From Dehalococcoidia bacterium (lineage in GTDB: Bacteria; Chloroflexota; Dehalococcoidia; GIF9; UBA5620), in the NCBI GenBank assembly GCA_016783225.1, contig JADHWZ010000037.1, forward strand, positions 1 through 13,891: 13,891 bases of DNA, read 5' to 3'. This document shows positions 1 through 6,542 of this stretch, in pieces. The notes beneath the pieces were generated by a model that saw nothing but the letters and a program-made list of their open reading frames with translations, was not told the origin of the DNA and made no database searches. The stretch's first letter is position 1. Each line of letters opens with the position of its first letter. The position numbers were made by a program, and so were the translations under genes.

Positions 1-1055
1 CGGTGATGGGTTCGGTAGCTGGCCTCCCGGCTGTCGATGCCTGTCTGGCTCACTTCAACCTCATGGTGAAGGGCATCAGCCAGGTCTTTCCCGGGGGCCC
101 TCCTGTAGTCAAAGCGGCGCTAGGCTATGACATCACCAAGGAGGAGCTGGGAGACGAGCGGACACAGGCGCACGAAGCCGGTGTCATTGACAACGTAGCC
201 GAGAACGAGGAGGAAGCCTTCAGTCTCATCAGGCGATTTCTCAGCTACATGCCGGACAACGTGTGGCAAATGCCACCACGTATAGAGCCTACCGACGACC
301 CCGACCGCCGTGATGAAGAGTTGCTGTCAATCATACCCCGGGAGAAAAACAAGATCTATGATCCCTATGCTATCTTGAAACACGTTCTGGACCACGATTC
401 GCTCCTTGAGATCGCTCCATTCTACGGGCGGTCACGCATAACAGGTTTGGCGCGGGTGAATGGCTATCCAATTGGCATAATGATCAACAATCCTATGCAA
501 CTGGGGGGCTCTATGGATGTGGCCGCTGGTGATAAGGTGATCCGCCTTTTCCAACTGTGTGATACTTTTCACCTACCCATGGTATCCTTCGCCGATGAGC
601 CGGGGTTCATGGTCGGTCTTGAGTCACAGAAAGAGGGAATAGTACGCGCGGGCGCCAGGGTAGTCTGTGCTACCTGCGAGAGCAAAATGCCCTGGATTAC
701 CTTCGTTGTTCGTCAGGTCTACGGTGTCGCCGGACAGTGTCAACACCGACCCACCGGCATGTACCGACGCTACGCCTGGCCATCAGCGAACTGGGGCTCG
801 ATGCACATCGAAGGTGGTGCTATGGCAGCCTACCGTCGCGAGATTGAATCTGCTCCTGACCCTAAGGCGAAACGTGAGGAGATTGAACGTCGCCTGAAGG
901 CAATAACCTCGCCTTTCCGCACTGCCGAGACATCTGGTGTGGATATCATTGACCCACGAGATACCCGTCCGCTGCTGTGCGATTTCATCGAGATGGCGCA
1001 GCGAATCATAGAGACACAGCTTGGTCCTGGTATCGGCCCTACCTATCGTCCCTAG
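1..1055 (+). CDS. Acyl-CoA carboxylase carboxyltransferase subunit (propionyl/methylmalonyl-CoA type), 5' end outside window
   Basis: This is the C-terminal part (350 visible residues) of a biotin-dependent carboxyltransferase, which moves CO2 between carboxybiotin and an acyl-CoA, or the reverse as a decarboxylase subunit. The family is usually about 510 residues, and the frame is open to the window edge, so the N-terminal third lies upstream and the first Met seen here is not the start. Visible family motifs are the GGPPVVKAA stretch and following EELG (residues 31-50), which matches the GPxVVK...EELGG region, ARVNGYPIGIM (150-160), DEPGFMVG (198-205) with the oxyanion-forming glycine region, and YAWPSA (257-262). 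The segment GVAGQCQHRPTG (241-252) departs from the usual GGAYxxM form, so the acyl substrate is uncertain. It ends at a TAG with no close downstream partner. A biotin carboxylase or biotin carrier gene is not visible. Family assignment is firm; propionyl versus methylmalonyl or another substrate is inference. Confidence 0.9.
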   Translation, partial: VMGSVAGLPAVDACLAHFNLMVKGISQVFPGGPPVVKAALGYDITKEELGDERTQAHEAGVIDNVAENEEEAFSLIRRFLSYMPDNVWQMPPRIEPTDDPDRRDEELLSIIPREKNKIYDPYAILKHVLDHDSLLEIAPFYGRSRITGLARVNGYPIGIMINNPMQLGGSMDVAAGDKVIRLFQLCDTFHLPMVSFADEPGFMVGLESQKEGIVRAGARVVCATCESKMPWITFVVRQVYGVAGQCQHRPTGMYRRYAWPSANWGSMHIEGGAMAAYRREIESAPDPKAKREEIERRLKAITSPFRTAETSGVDIIDPRDTRPLLCDFIEMAQRIIETQLGPGIGPTYRP

Positions 1056-1333
1056 ATACCGCGACTGGACTGAAGGATGGTCTGGACTTGTACACATCCA
1101 GGACTCCAGGGTATAAGCTGGAACGCAAGAAGCGGGGCTGTGCTCTCGACCCGTCCCACAAAGTCATCGCCACGTTCATGTCGGTGATAGGGTGAACGGG
1201 CTACTTAGCTTCAAGACCCTCCACAGGTGGGTTATCCCTGTGGGAACATGCAATACAGTAGTCTGTCAGCAAGGCCCACAGTTGTTGGGCTTGTTGGAGA
1301 CTTTGACAACCGCCCAGCAAGGCTTTAACATGA
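1056..1333. other. 278-bp spacer with competing inverted repeats
   Basis: No conserved gene is recognised here on the + strand. The second half is dense in inverted repeats. CCACAGG 1221-1227 pairs with CCTGTGG 1237-1243. CTGTGGG 1238-1244 also pairs with CCCACAG 1275-1281. GCCCA 1274-1278 pairs with TGGGC 1286-1290. TTGTTGGGC 1282-1290 also pairs with GCCCAGCAA 1312-1320, with one G-T pair. A 9-bp direct repeat CAGCAAGGC occurs at 1267-1275 and 1315-1323. The pairings are mutually exclusive in the style of an attenuator, but no poly-T tract follows. A small antisense ORF covers the same bases and is listed separately. No convincing promoter was found. Confidence 0.4.
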
Positions 1334-1380
1334 GTGCGATGGTTTTGTGATATGGAAAAGCCTGCACTAGAAATAACCAC
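1201..1380 (-). CDS. Possible 59-aa small protein with a CxxCxH motif (or gene remnant)
   Basis: An open frame on the minus strand runs from a GTG at 1378-1380 to a TAG at 1201-1203. It encodes 59 residues, including a Gln-rich helix-like stretch (SLQQAQQLWALL, residues 27-38) directly followed by YCIACSH (41-47), so C42, C45 and H47 form a CxxCxH arrangement that could bind metal; a further cysteine is C25. The composition looks more protein-like than most shadow frames, and it fills a spacer otherwise without genes. Against it: no good ribosome binding site, an uncertain start, overlap with the 5' end of the peptidase gene on the other strand, and strong inverted repeats that could create the frame by chance. 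I do not recognise a family. It could be a small metal-binding protein, the tail of a decayed gene, or not a gene. Confidence 0.2.
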   Translation of the reverse strand: MVISSAGFSISQNHRTHVKALLGGCQSLQQAQQLWALLTDYCIACSHRDNPPVEGLEAK

Positions 1381-2602
1381 AAGTCATGTTGAGCGTGTCT
1401 TCGATTTTACCAATGAAGTCGTGGAACAATATCCTAACCGGCTGGCCGGAACAGAAGCCTGCCGAAACGCCGCAAACCACATCAAAAAGGAGTTTACCGG
1501 GAACTGCGACCCTGATTCGGTGCAAACCGAAGACTTCACCGTCCACCCGAAGAGCTTCCTCAAATACATCCCGGGACTGGTCACCGTTTATTTTATCTGC
1601 TCCGTCTTGTTGTATTTCCAGTTCCCTTTGCCGGCACTCATCGGATACTCACTGGGTATCTTTGCATTCTATTCGCAGTTCGTGCGCTACTGGGAAGTAT
1701 TCGACCCACTGTTTCCCAGGGCCACCGGTTACAATGTCTTCGGCTCCATTGAGCCGGAAGGGGAGGTAAAGCAACAGGTCATCATCAGCGCGCATCATGA
1801 CGCCGCGTACGTTTTTCAGCTTATCGCCCGCTTCCCAAGATACTATGCTAAGTTCATCAATGCAGGTGTACTGTTTCTGGTGCTTGGCTTCCTTGTTTCT
1901 TTGATAGCAGCCATCCTGACCATATTCCACATCCCGCCTCCCGGGTGGGCACATCCCTGGGTGCCTCTGGTGCTGCTGGCCGGCGGCATTTTCTTGCTTC
2001 CGTTGGCGTTTTTTACAACAGGGGAAGTATCTCCCGCCGCAGGCGATAATATGATTGCCGTGGCAATCGCTAACGAGACGGCAAAGCTCTTTCACGGTGC
2101 CAAACAGGTAGGCACCAATCCCTTACGACATACCCGGCTAATGGTGGTATCTTTCGACGCCGAAGAAGCCGGCTTGCGGGGCGCGCGGGCATTTTGCAGA
2201 GGTCACGGAGAGGAGCTACTTGACACCAAGACCTACGTTCTGAATATCGACACGCTCTACAAGGTCAAAGACCTAAGTTTCCTCGACCGTGATCTTAATT
2301 CATCGGTCAGCCTCTCCCATGAAATGGCGCAGGATTGTGTCGGTATCGCAGAATTACTGGGCTATCCCGCCAGCATTTCCAAGATGCCCTTTGGTGCTGG
2401 CAGCACGGACGCGGCAGAGTTCGGCAAGATCGGTGTGGAAGCAACCAACATGGCTGGCATCAGCTTTGATATCAGCCAGTTCAGTGAAGGTCTGGTATAC
2501 CATACCTCGAATGACCTGACTGAACATATTGAGCTGGAGATGGTTGAGGCGGCTCTGAAAATTGCCCGTGATTACGTGCTCAAGAAGGACAGCGAAGCCT
2601 AA
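1334..2602 (+). CDS. Membrane-anchored M28-family (aminopeptidase-like) metallopeptidase
   Basis: This 422-residue protein looks like a zinc-dependent M28 exopeptidase embedded in the membrane. Zinc-site motifs appear in family order: SAHHDAAY (152-159, H155/D156), AGDNMIAVAIA (236-246, D238 as bridging Asp), FDAEEAGLRGA (274-284, E277/E278 as base and ligand), NID (304-306), and YHTSND (389-394, H390 as last ligand). GSTDAAEF (356-363) is the equivalent of the usual SDHxxF and lacks the His there. Hydrophobic segments lie at about 81-113 (two helices), 176-199 and 209-228, the last two inserted between the first zinc motif and the bridging Asp. No classical signal peptide is seen. The annotated start is a GTG; an ATG at 1352 is six codons downstream, and neither has a strong ribosome binding site (AAGG at 1319-1322 is about 11 bases before the GTG). 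It stands alone, with no operon partner. Substrate unknown. Confidence 0.8.
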   Translation: MRWFCDMEKPALEITTSHVERVFDFTNEVVEQYPNRLAGTEACRNAANHIKKEFTGNCDPDSVQTEDFTVHPKSFLKYIPGLVTVYFICSVLLYFQFPLPALIGYSLGIFAFYSQFVRYWEVFDPLFPRATGYNVFGSIEPEGEVKQQVIISAHHDAAYVFQLIARFPRYYAKFINAGVLFLVLGFLVSLIAAILTIFHIPPPGWAHPWVPLVLLAGGIFLLPLAFFTTGEVSPAAGDNMIAVAIANETAKLFHGAKQVGTNPLRHTRLMVVSFDAEEAGLRGARAFCRGHGEELLDTKTYVLNIDTLYKVKDLSFLDRDLNSSVSLSHEMAQDCVGIAELLGYPASISKMPFGAGSTDAAEFGKIGVEATNMAGISFDISQFSEGLVYHTSNDLTEHIELEMVEAALKIARDYVLKKDSEA

Positions 2603-2908
2603 TTCTTGCCTCTCACAACGCATACTGAGCTTCACTGGAGGCCCCGTCTCTTCTCGCTGGCCGAGAGACGCCAGGAACAACATGCAATATTCTCATTCGA
2701 CCTCCGCCCAGGGGCATGCCTCTCCGCAGCCTTGATTAATGCTTAGGCTAACCAAAGCCGAGTAAGGACGGCCTCGGAGACTGAAACCCATGTCGCCCCC
2801 CATGTAGACAGTTTGCTTATGACGTTCTTCGCTAAGGCGGGTGTCCATCACCCTGTTCCGGTTTCTCAAGTCTGGACGTGGTTCACGCCCATCTTCAACA
2901 CACCGTGG
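2603..2908. other. Convergent intergenic gap
   Basis: These 306 bp separate the peptidase gene (+) from the serine hydrolase gene (-). Apart from one hairpin (2645-2670), no gene, repeat or clear regulatory element was recognised. The short open frame here on the + strand mostly overlaps the hydrolase gene antisense and has no family features. Confidence 0.5.
2645..2670. terminator. Possible bidirectional hairpin between convergent genes
   Basis: CGTCTCT at 2645-2651 is perfectly complementary to AGAGACG at 2664-2670, with a 12-base loop. It lies 43 bases after the peptidase stop codon and between two convergent genes, where a terminator is expected. No T-tract follows on either strand, so intrinsic termination would be weak; it may only be a 3'-end stabilising hairpin. 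Confidence 0.3.
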
Positions 2909-4060
2909 TCATATGGCCATATACAGCGCTCTGGCCGGGCCTGTCGTACGGGTGTCTCCCATGACAGTGGCGCTCATCTTGTTCATGACATAGGCAAAGC
3001 TCAGCTTCGCATCGAGATCAACCACGATCAACGAACCGCCCCAGCCACCCCAGAAAAAGGCACGGGGATTCGGGCTTATTGGGATCTCTTTGCTGGTTAG
3101 TCCATACCCCAGCCCCCAACGTATAGGTACCATAAGAACAAGGTCGGTACCATAGTACTGCTCCTCAATCGCCTTTTCGATGGTGGGCAGGGTGAGTAAG
3201 TGGACACCATCGAGTTCACCACCACAGGCCAGTGCCGCAGCCACGCGAGCCACCGAGCGGGCATTGCCATGACCATTCGCAGCGGGGATTTCAGCGGCAC
3301 GCCAGGCCCGATCTCTGGGCTGCTCCGCTGTCAACAGGGGATTGCCAAACGTTCTTGCCGGCATCGAATCAGGGGCTATATCCATATAGCCCGGGTCCCC
3401 TGGCTTGAGTGTCGGTGGAGGAATCAACTCGCCAACGCGGGAGTCGTATTCCTCGGGCAGACCAATGTGGAAATCTGCTTTCAGCGGTACAGCCACTTCC
3501 TCCAGGAAGAATGTGCCGGGGGTCTTGCCAGTAATACGCCGTACCACTTCACCCACGAGGTAGCCGAAGGTGAGGGCGTGATAGCCGCTCTCCTTTCCGG
3601 GATCCCACCAGGGTTTCTGCGCTGCAAGCAGGCTGACCATGCGATCCCAGTCGTACAGCGCCTCTGGTGGAATGCGTTCATCAAAGCCGGCCAGGCCGGC
3701 CTGGTGGCTGAGGAGGTAGCGAACCGGAAGCCTCTCCTTACCAGCCTGCGCGAACTCCGGCCAATACCGGGCAACAGGCGCATCCAGGTCAAGCAAGCCA
3801 CGGTCAACGAGCATAAGCGCGCACAATGCCGTCATCGCTTTGGTCGTTGAGTAGACATTGACGATGGTATCTCGCTCCCAGGGGCGTGTTTGGGCAGCAT
3901 CGGCATAACCGGCCCAGATGTCAACCGCGAATTTGCCATCTATTGTCGCCGCAAACGAGGCACCGACCTCCTGGCCAGACTCGAAGTTTTTCGCGAACGC
4001 CTCCTTTACCTTCACGAAGCGCTGGTCACAATGACCGTGAACGTTAACGGTTTTCGCCAT
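2909..4060 (-). CDS. Serine hydrolase of the class C beta-lactamase / EstB esterase family
   Basis: This 383-residue enzyme belongs to the beta-lactamase-related serine hydrolases, which include penicillin-binding proteins, class C lactamases and EstB-type esterases. The catalytic SxxK is S71-T-T-K74, after the typical VNVYSTTK lead-in (68-74). The second motif is Y160-H-A in SGYHALTFGYLVGE. The third motif, where lactamases carry KTG, is W340-G-G in FWGGWGGS (336-343), the form common in esterase-like members rather than true lactamases. LLSHQAGL (116-123) is another family hallmark. There is no signal peptide, so it probably acts in the cytoplasm, which also argues against a cell-wall or resistance role. 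The start is well supported: ATG with GGAGGG (4066-4071) five bases upstream. It is transcribed alone. The substrate, probably an ester, cannot be read from the sequence. Confidence 0.88.
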   Translation of the reverse strand: MAKTVNVHGHCDQRFVKVKEAFAKNFESGQEVGASFAATIDGKFAVDIWAGYADAAQTRPWERDTIVNVYSTTKAMTALCALMLVDRGLLDLDAPVARYWPEFAQAGKERLPVRYLLSHQAGLAGFDERIPPEALYDWDRMVSLLAAQKPWWDPGKESGYHALTFGYLVGEVVRRITGKTPGTFFLEEVAVPLKADFHIGLPEEYDSRVGELIPPPTLKPGDPGYMDIAPDSMPARTFGNPLLTAEQPRDRAWRAAEIPAANGHGNARSVARVAAALACGGELDGVHLLTLPTIEKAIEEQYYGTDLVLMVPIRWGLGYGLTSKEIPISPNPRAFFWGGWGGSLIVVDLDAKLSFAYVMNKMSATVMGDTRTTGPARALYMAI

Positions 4061-4415
4061 GATTGCCCTCCGTCATTTGAGTTGAAGCACTTGACGCCCG
4101 ACTAGTCGCTTACAAACGGTCCGCTTTCATCATTCGTTTGCTTGCCGTAGGCTCGGTGCAATGTTTGTCCTGGGCGCAGTCTATAACCGTGGTCTACCGA
4201 TGCCAAGCCTTGCCCACAGGACTTGCACCATGGCGGATTCCAGATTCAGCAAATCAATCAAATCGCATCTGTAGTGGGCCACACCGCGCAGAGCGCCTAA
4301 ACATATGATAGACCTGAAACCATTGGCAACAGCAGCTTACGCCCTGAGTGTGTCCAGTGTTGGGTTGTGCTAATGCTTGCAGAAATGCGCGCAGGCCATC
4401 ATTCCTGATCAGAGA
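4061..4415. other. 355-bp gap without recognised gene
   Basis: This spacer lies upstream of the serine hydrolase gene and downstream of the XRE-cupin gene, both on the minus strand. It must hold the hydrolase promoter, but no sigma-70-like pair was convincing. No hairpin with a T-tract follows the regulator stop codon. A fragment GCACTTGA (4087-4094) loosely resembles the half-site described at 6503-6522. Only very short reading frames are present. Confidence 0.5.
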
Positions 4416-5057
4416 CTACTGTGACCCCACGTACAGAACCGCCAGTATTCTCGTCTTGTTCCCGCCGACAGATTTGACAAGGTGGGCTTGATTTGAATCG
4501 TAGTAGACCGCGTCTCCAGGCTGGAGGAACTCGACTCGGTCCCCAACCTGGACCTTCATTTCCCCCTCCAGAACAAAAAGGAACTCCTGGCCATCATGCG
4601 TCGAGAACTCTTCCGCATCAGTCGGCAACAGGGTCACAATAAACGGCTCCATCATGCGATTGCCCTTCTCCGGCGCTAAGGATTCGTAGAGGTAGCCATA
4701 CTGTTCACTCTTCTTTTCTCCGTAACGGGAGACAGTCTGACGCTGGTCCGCACGGACTACGGTCATCGGTCTATCAACCCCTGGAGAGATGAAATAGCCC
4801 ATCTTCATATCCAGGGCTTTGCCTAACCTGATCAACTGACCCAGAGGAGGGGGCAGTTCATTTGATTCCATACGCTTCAAGGTATCCACATCAATCCCGG
4901 TGCGGCTGCCGATGTCCTTAAGCGTCAGCCCGCGCTCTTCGCGAGCCTTTCGAATCCGGTCGCCCAAGGATCCTCTTTCCTTATCCCTGGCCTTGGGACG
5001 CCCGGCAGGGGATAGGTCCGTGAGGAAATCTTCATGCCCTGTTTTTCGTTTTCTCAT
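4416..5057 (-). CDS. XRE-family transcriptional regulator with C-terminal cupin domain
   Basis: This 213-residue protein is a likely ligand-responsive DNA-binding regulator. After a basic N-terminal tail (1-32) comes a helix-turn-helix of the HTH_3/XRE type (about 33-87: GDRIRKAREERGLTLKDIG, SRTGIDVDTLKRMESNE), then a linker, then a cupin_2 beta-barrel (about 138-208) with HDGQEFLFVLEGEM (154-167), LQPGDAVYYDSNQAH (178-192) and probable metal or ligand residues H154, E158 and H192. The frame extends 17 codons further upstream, but the ATG at 5055-5057 is the better start: AGGAGG (5067-5072) sits 9 bases before it and overlaps the TAG of the acyl-CoA dehydrogenase gene upstream. That arrangement implies one operon and translational coupling, and suggests the regulator controls this dehydrogenase operon and perhaps the divergent mutase operon. 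In this family the cupin usually senses a small metabolite; the ligand here is unknown. Confidence 0.9.
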   Translation of the reverse strand: MRKRKTGHEDFLTDLSPAGRPKARDKERGSLGDRIRKAREERGLTLKDIGSRTGIDVDTLKRMESNELPPPLGQLIRLGKALDMKMGYFISPGVDRPMTVVRADQRQTVSRYGEKKSEQYGYLYESLAPEKGNRMMEPFIVTLLPTDAEEFSTHDGQEFLFVLEGEMKVQVGDRVEFLQPGDAVYYDSNQAHLVKSVGGNKTRILAVLYVGSQ

Positions 5058-5066
5058 TGTGTCTCT

Positions 5067-5072
5067 CCTCCT
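5067..5072 (-). promoter_or_regulatory. Ribosome binding site of the XRE-cupin gene, overlapping the upstream stop codon
   Basis: AGGAGG on the minus strand shares bases with the TAG stop (5071-5073) of the dehydrogenase gene, as TAGGAGG. It lies 9 bases before the ATG at 5057, which selects that start over an in-frame ATG 17 codons upstream. Confidence 0.75.
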
Positions 5073-6234
5073 AGACTGCCCTTCCCGCCACACCGATATG
5101 GCGAGCAATTACAACCCGTAGAATCTCAGATGTTCCCTCACCAATCTCGAGCAGTCTCTGGTCTCGATAGTATCTCTCTATCCTGCTATCTTTCATCAGT
5201 CCGTAGCCGCCGTGGAGCTGCACAGCATGGTGAACACACCGGTGCATGACCTCTGAGCAAAACAGCTTGGCCATGGCCGCTTCCTTAGTTATGGGATGTT
5301 CGTTCTCCCTCAGCCAGCAGGCCTTGTAGAGGAAGTTCCTGGCCAACTCGATTTCTAGGGCCATGTCGGCCAGCTTGAAGGCGTTGATCTGAAAGGAACT
5401 GATGGGCCGCCCAAACTGGATGCGCGAGTTGGCATACTCCAGGGCTAAATCGAATGCCCCCTGGGATCCACCAAGCCCCATAGCAGCGATGCTCAGACGT
5501 CCGCCATCCAGCGTGGAGAGCATCTGATGAAACCCATCCCCAATCCTCCCCAAGAGGTTCTCTTCAGGCACGATGCAGTCATCAAAGAAAAGCTCTCCTG
5601 TGTTAGATGCTCGCCACATCATCTTGCCCTTCATCTCCCTGGTTGTCAAACCAGATGCACCCTTGGGAACGATAAAGCAACTGAGCTCTGCTTTCGCGCC
5701 GCCGCGCTCGCCCGTCACGGCCTGCACAACGATAACGCCTGTCATCGGACAAGCTGAATTGGTGATAAAGATCTTGCTCCCGTTGATGACCCAGTGGTCC
5801 CCCTTGAGCTCGGCTCTGGTGCGAGAGCTTCCGGCATCGGAGCCAGCTTCGGGTTCTGTGAGACCAAAGGCTGCCAGACACTCCCCTGAGCACAGCCTGG
5901 GAAGCCATTCCTCCTTCTGGTTCTCGTTACCAAAATAATAGATGGGCCCGATTCCCAGGGAGTTTCCAGCAGCAATAGTGGCGGCTTGGGACCCATCTAC
6001 TCTAGCCAGCTCTTCCACCGCGATAATATACGATACATACCCCATATTCGAGCCGCCGTATTTCTCCGCCACAAAGCATCCCAGCAGTCCTAACTCGGCC
6101 ATCTTCTGCGTCAGTTCGACAGAGAACTCCTCCCTTTCATCCAACTCCTGGGCAACCGCTGCTATCTCCCCTTCAGCAAAATCCCGAACGGCTTGACGCG
6201 TTAGATTCTGTTCCTCGGTTAAATCAAAATTCAT
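5071..6234 (-). CDS. Acyl-CoA dehydrogenase
   Basis: This 387-residue flavoenzyme should oxidise an acyl-CoA to the 2,3-enoyl-CoA and pass electrons to electron-transfer flavoprotein. Family hallmarks are all present: N-terminal helical domain from MNFDLTEEQ, FAD/substrate motif FGLTEPEAGSD (123-133), WVINGSKIFITN (148-159) in the beta domain, RIQFGRPI (271-278), QLHGGYG (339-345) and the C-terminal RDQRLLEIGEGTSEI (357-371). E366 in GEGTSEI is at the position of the catalytic base of short- and medium-chain enzymes. Length is normal. The ATG is preceded by a purine-rich AGAAGGGGAGT stretch. It is first in a two-gene unit with the XRE-cupin regulator 13 bases downstream, and is divergent from the MmgE/PrpD-mutase operon. 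Chain length or branching of the substrate cannot be assigned; an enzyme for a short branched or dicarboxylic acyl-CoA would suit the neighbourhood (inference). Confidence 0.95.
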   Translation of the reverse strand: MNFDLTEEQNLTRQAVRDFAEGEIAAVAQELDEREEFSVELTQKMAELGLLGCFVAEKYGGSNMGYVSYIIAVEELARVDGSQAATIAAGNSLGIGPIYYFGNENQKEEWLPRLCSGECLAAFGLTEPEAGSDAGSSRTRAELKGDHWVINGSKIFITNSACPMTGVIVVQAVTGERGGAKAELSCFIVPKGASGLTTREMKGKMMWRASNTGELFFDDCIVPEENLLGRIGDGFHQMLSTLDGGRLSIAAMGLGGSQGAFDLALEYANSRIQFGRPISSFQINAFKLADMALEIELARNFLYKACWLRENEHPITKEAAMAKLFCSEVMHRCVHHAVQLHGGYGLMKDSRIERYYRDQRLLEIGEGTSEILRVVIARHIGVAGRAV

Positions 6235-6303
6235 GACTCCCCTTCTACCACCTGGGCTTATGTCTGTCGACGCTCTTGGAAAGGCCTCGTGCTAGCGAAA
6301 TGC

Positions 6304-6327
6304 TTCAGGCACGACGTTGCCTCTGAA
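6304..6327. repeat. Bulged inverted repeat upstream of the acyl-CoA dehydrogenase gene
   Basis: TTC-AGGCA (6304-6311) pairs with TGCCT (6318-6322) and, after a two-base bulge, GAA (6325-6327), with a 6-base loop. It lies about 70-93 bases upstream of the dehydrogenase start, next to the 14-bp palindrome. It could be a 5'-UTR hairpin or part of an operator. Confidence 0.3.
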
Positions 6328-6329
6328 AC

Positions 6330-6343
6330 GCCACGGCCGTGGC
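6330..6343. promoter_or_regulatory. 14-bp perfect palindrome, possible operator
   Basis: GCCACGGCCGTGGC is a perfect inverted repeat with no spacer, about 96 bases upstream of the dehydrogenase ATG. Palindromes of this size next to a gene for a dimeric regulator often mark operators; the binding protein is unknown. GC-rich palindromes also arise by chance, so confidence is modest. Confidence 0.3.
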
Positions 6344-6502
6344 CAGAGCACTTCACAGTATCCTCCAGTATATGCCCCCCAGTGTAAGATCGTCAAGACA
6401 ACAGAACTTGGCAATATGGCGTTGTGCCCAACGCAGCTACGGCGATTCATATAGCAAGCTTAATTACCCACACCGTCCGTTAGTGAATCGGGCCAGTACC
6501 AC

Positions 6503-6522
6503 CTATGAAGTGCACTTCATAG
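6503..6522. promoter_or_regulatory. 20-bp perfect palindrome, candidate operator
   Basis: CTATGAAGTGCACTTCATAG is identical to its reverse complement over all 20 bases, with no central gap. It lies near the middle of the divergent spacer, 268 bases from the dehydrogenase ATG and 315 bases from the MmgE/PrpD ATG. A chance perfect 20-mer palindrome is very unlikely in 14 kb, so a dimeric DNA-binding protein is the natural explanation. The XRE-cupin regulator encoded in the divergent unit is the obvious candidate (inference). An 11-base stretch at 6348-6358 (GCACTTCACAG) matches the right half at 10 of 11 positions. Confidence 0.6.
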
Positions 6523-6542
6523 CGTCAGCGGCAGGCGCTATG
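6518..6542. repeat. Second inverted repeat sharing an arm with the palindrome
   Basis: CATAGCGTC (6518-6526) pairs with GGCGCTATG (6534-6542): seven perfect pairs, then one G-T and one more pair, around the 7-base loop AGCGGCA. Its left arm reuses the CATAG end of the 20-bp palindrome, so CTATG/CATAG occurs three times in 40 bp. It may be an extra operator half-site or an RNA hairpin in the leader of the + operon. Confidence 0.45.

Noticed and set aside
977..1195. 72-codon + strand frame overlapping the end of the carboxyltransferase gene
   Set aside because: Its first part is an out-of-frame shadow of the carboxyltransferase; the rest has no family features and no ribosome binding site.
3200..3850. 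216-codon + strand frame opposite the serine hydrolase
   Set aside because: Antisense shadow of a gene with clear SxxK and WGG motifs; its own translation has no domain.
2909..4060. Antibiotic resistance beta-lactamase
   Set aside because: No signal peptide, and the KTG motif is replaced by WGG as in esterase-like members of the family.
4087..4094. GCACTTGA upstream of the serine hydrolase gene as a further copy of the palindrome half-site
   Set aside because: Only a short partial match (7 of 8 bases) without the dyad partner; expected by chance at this length.
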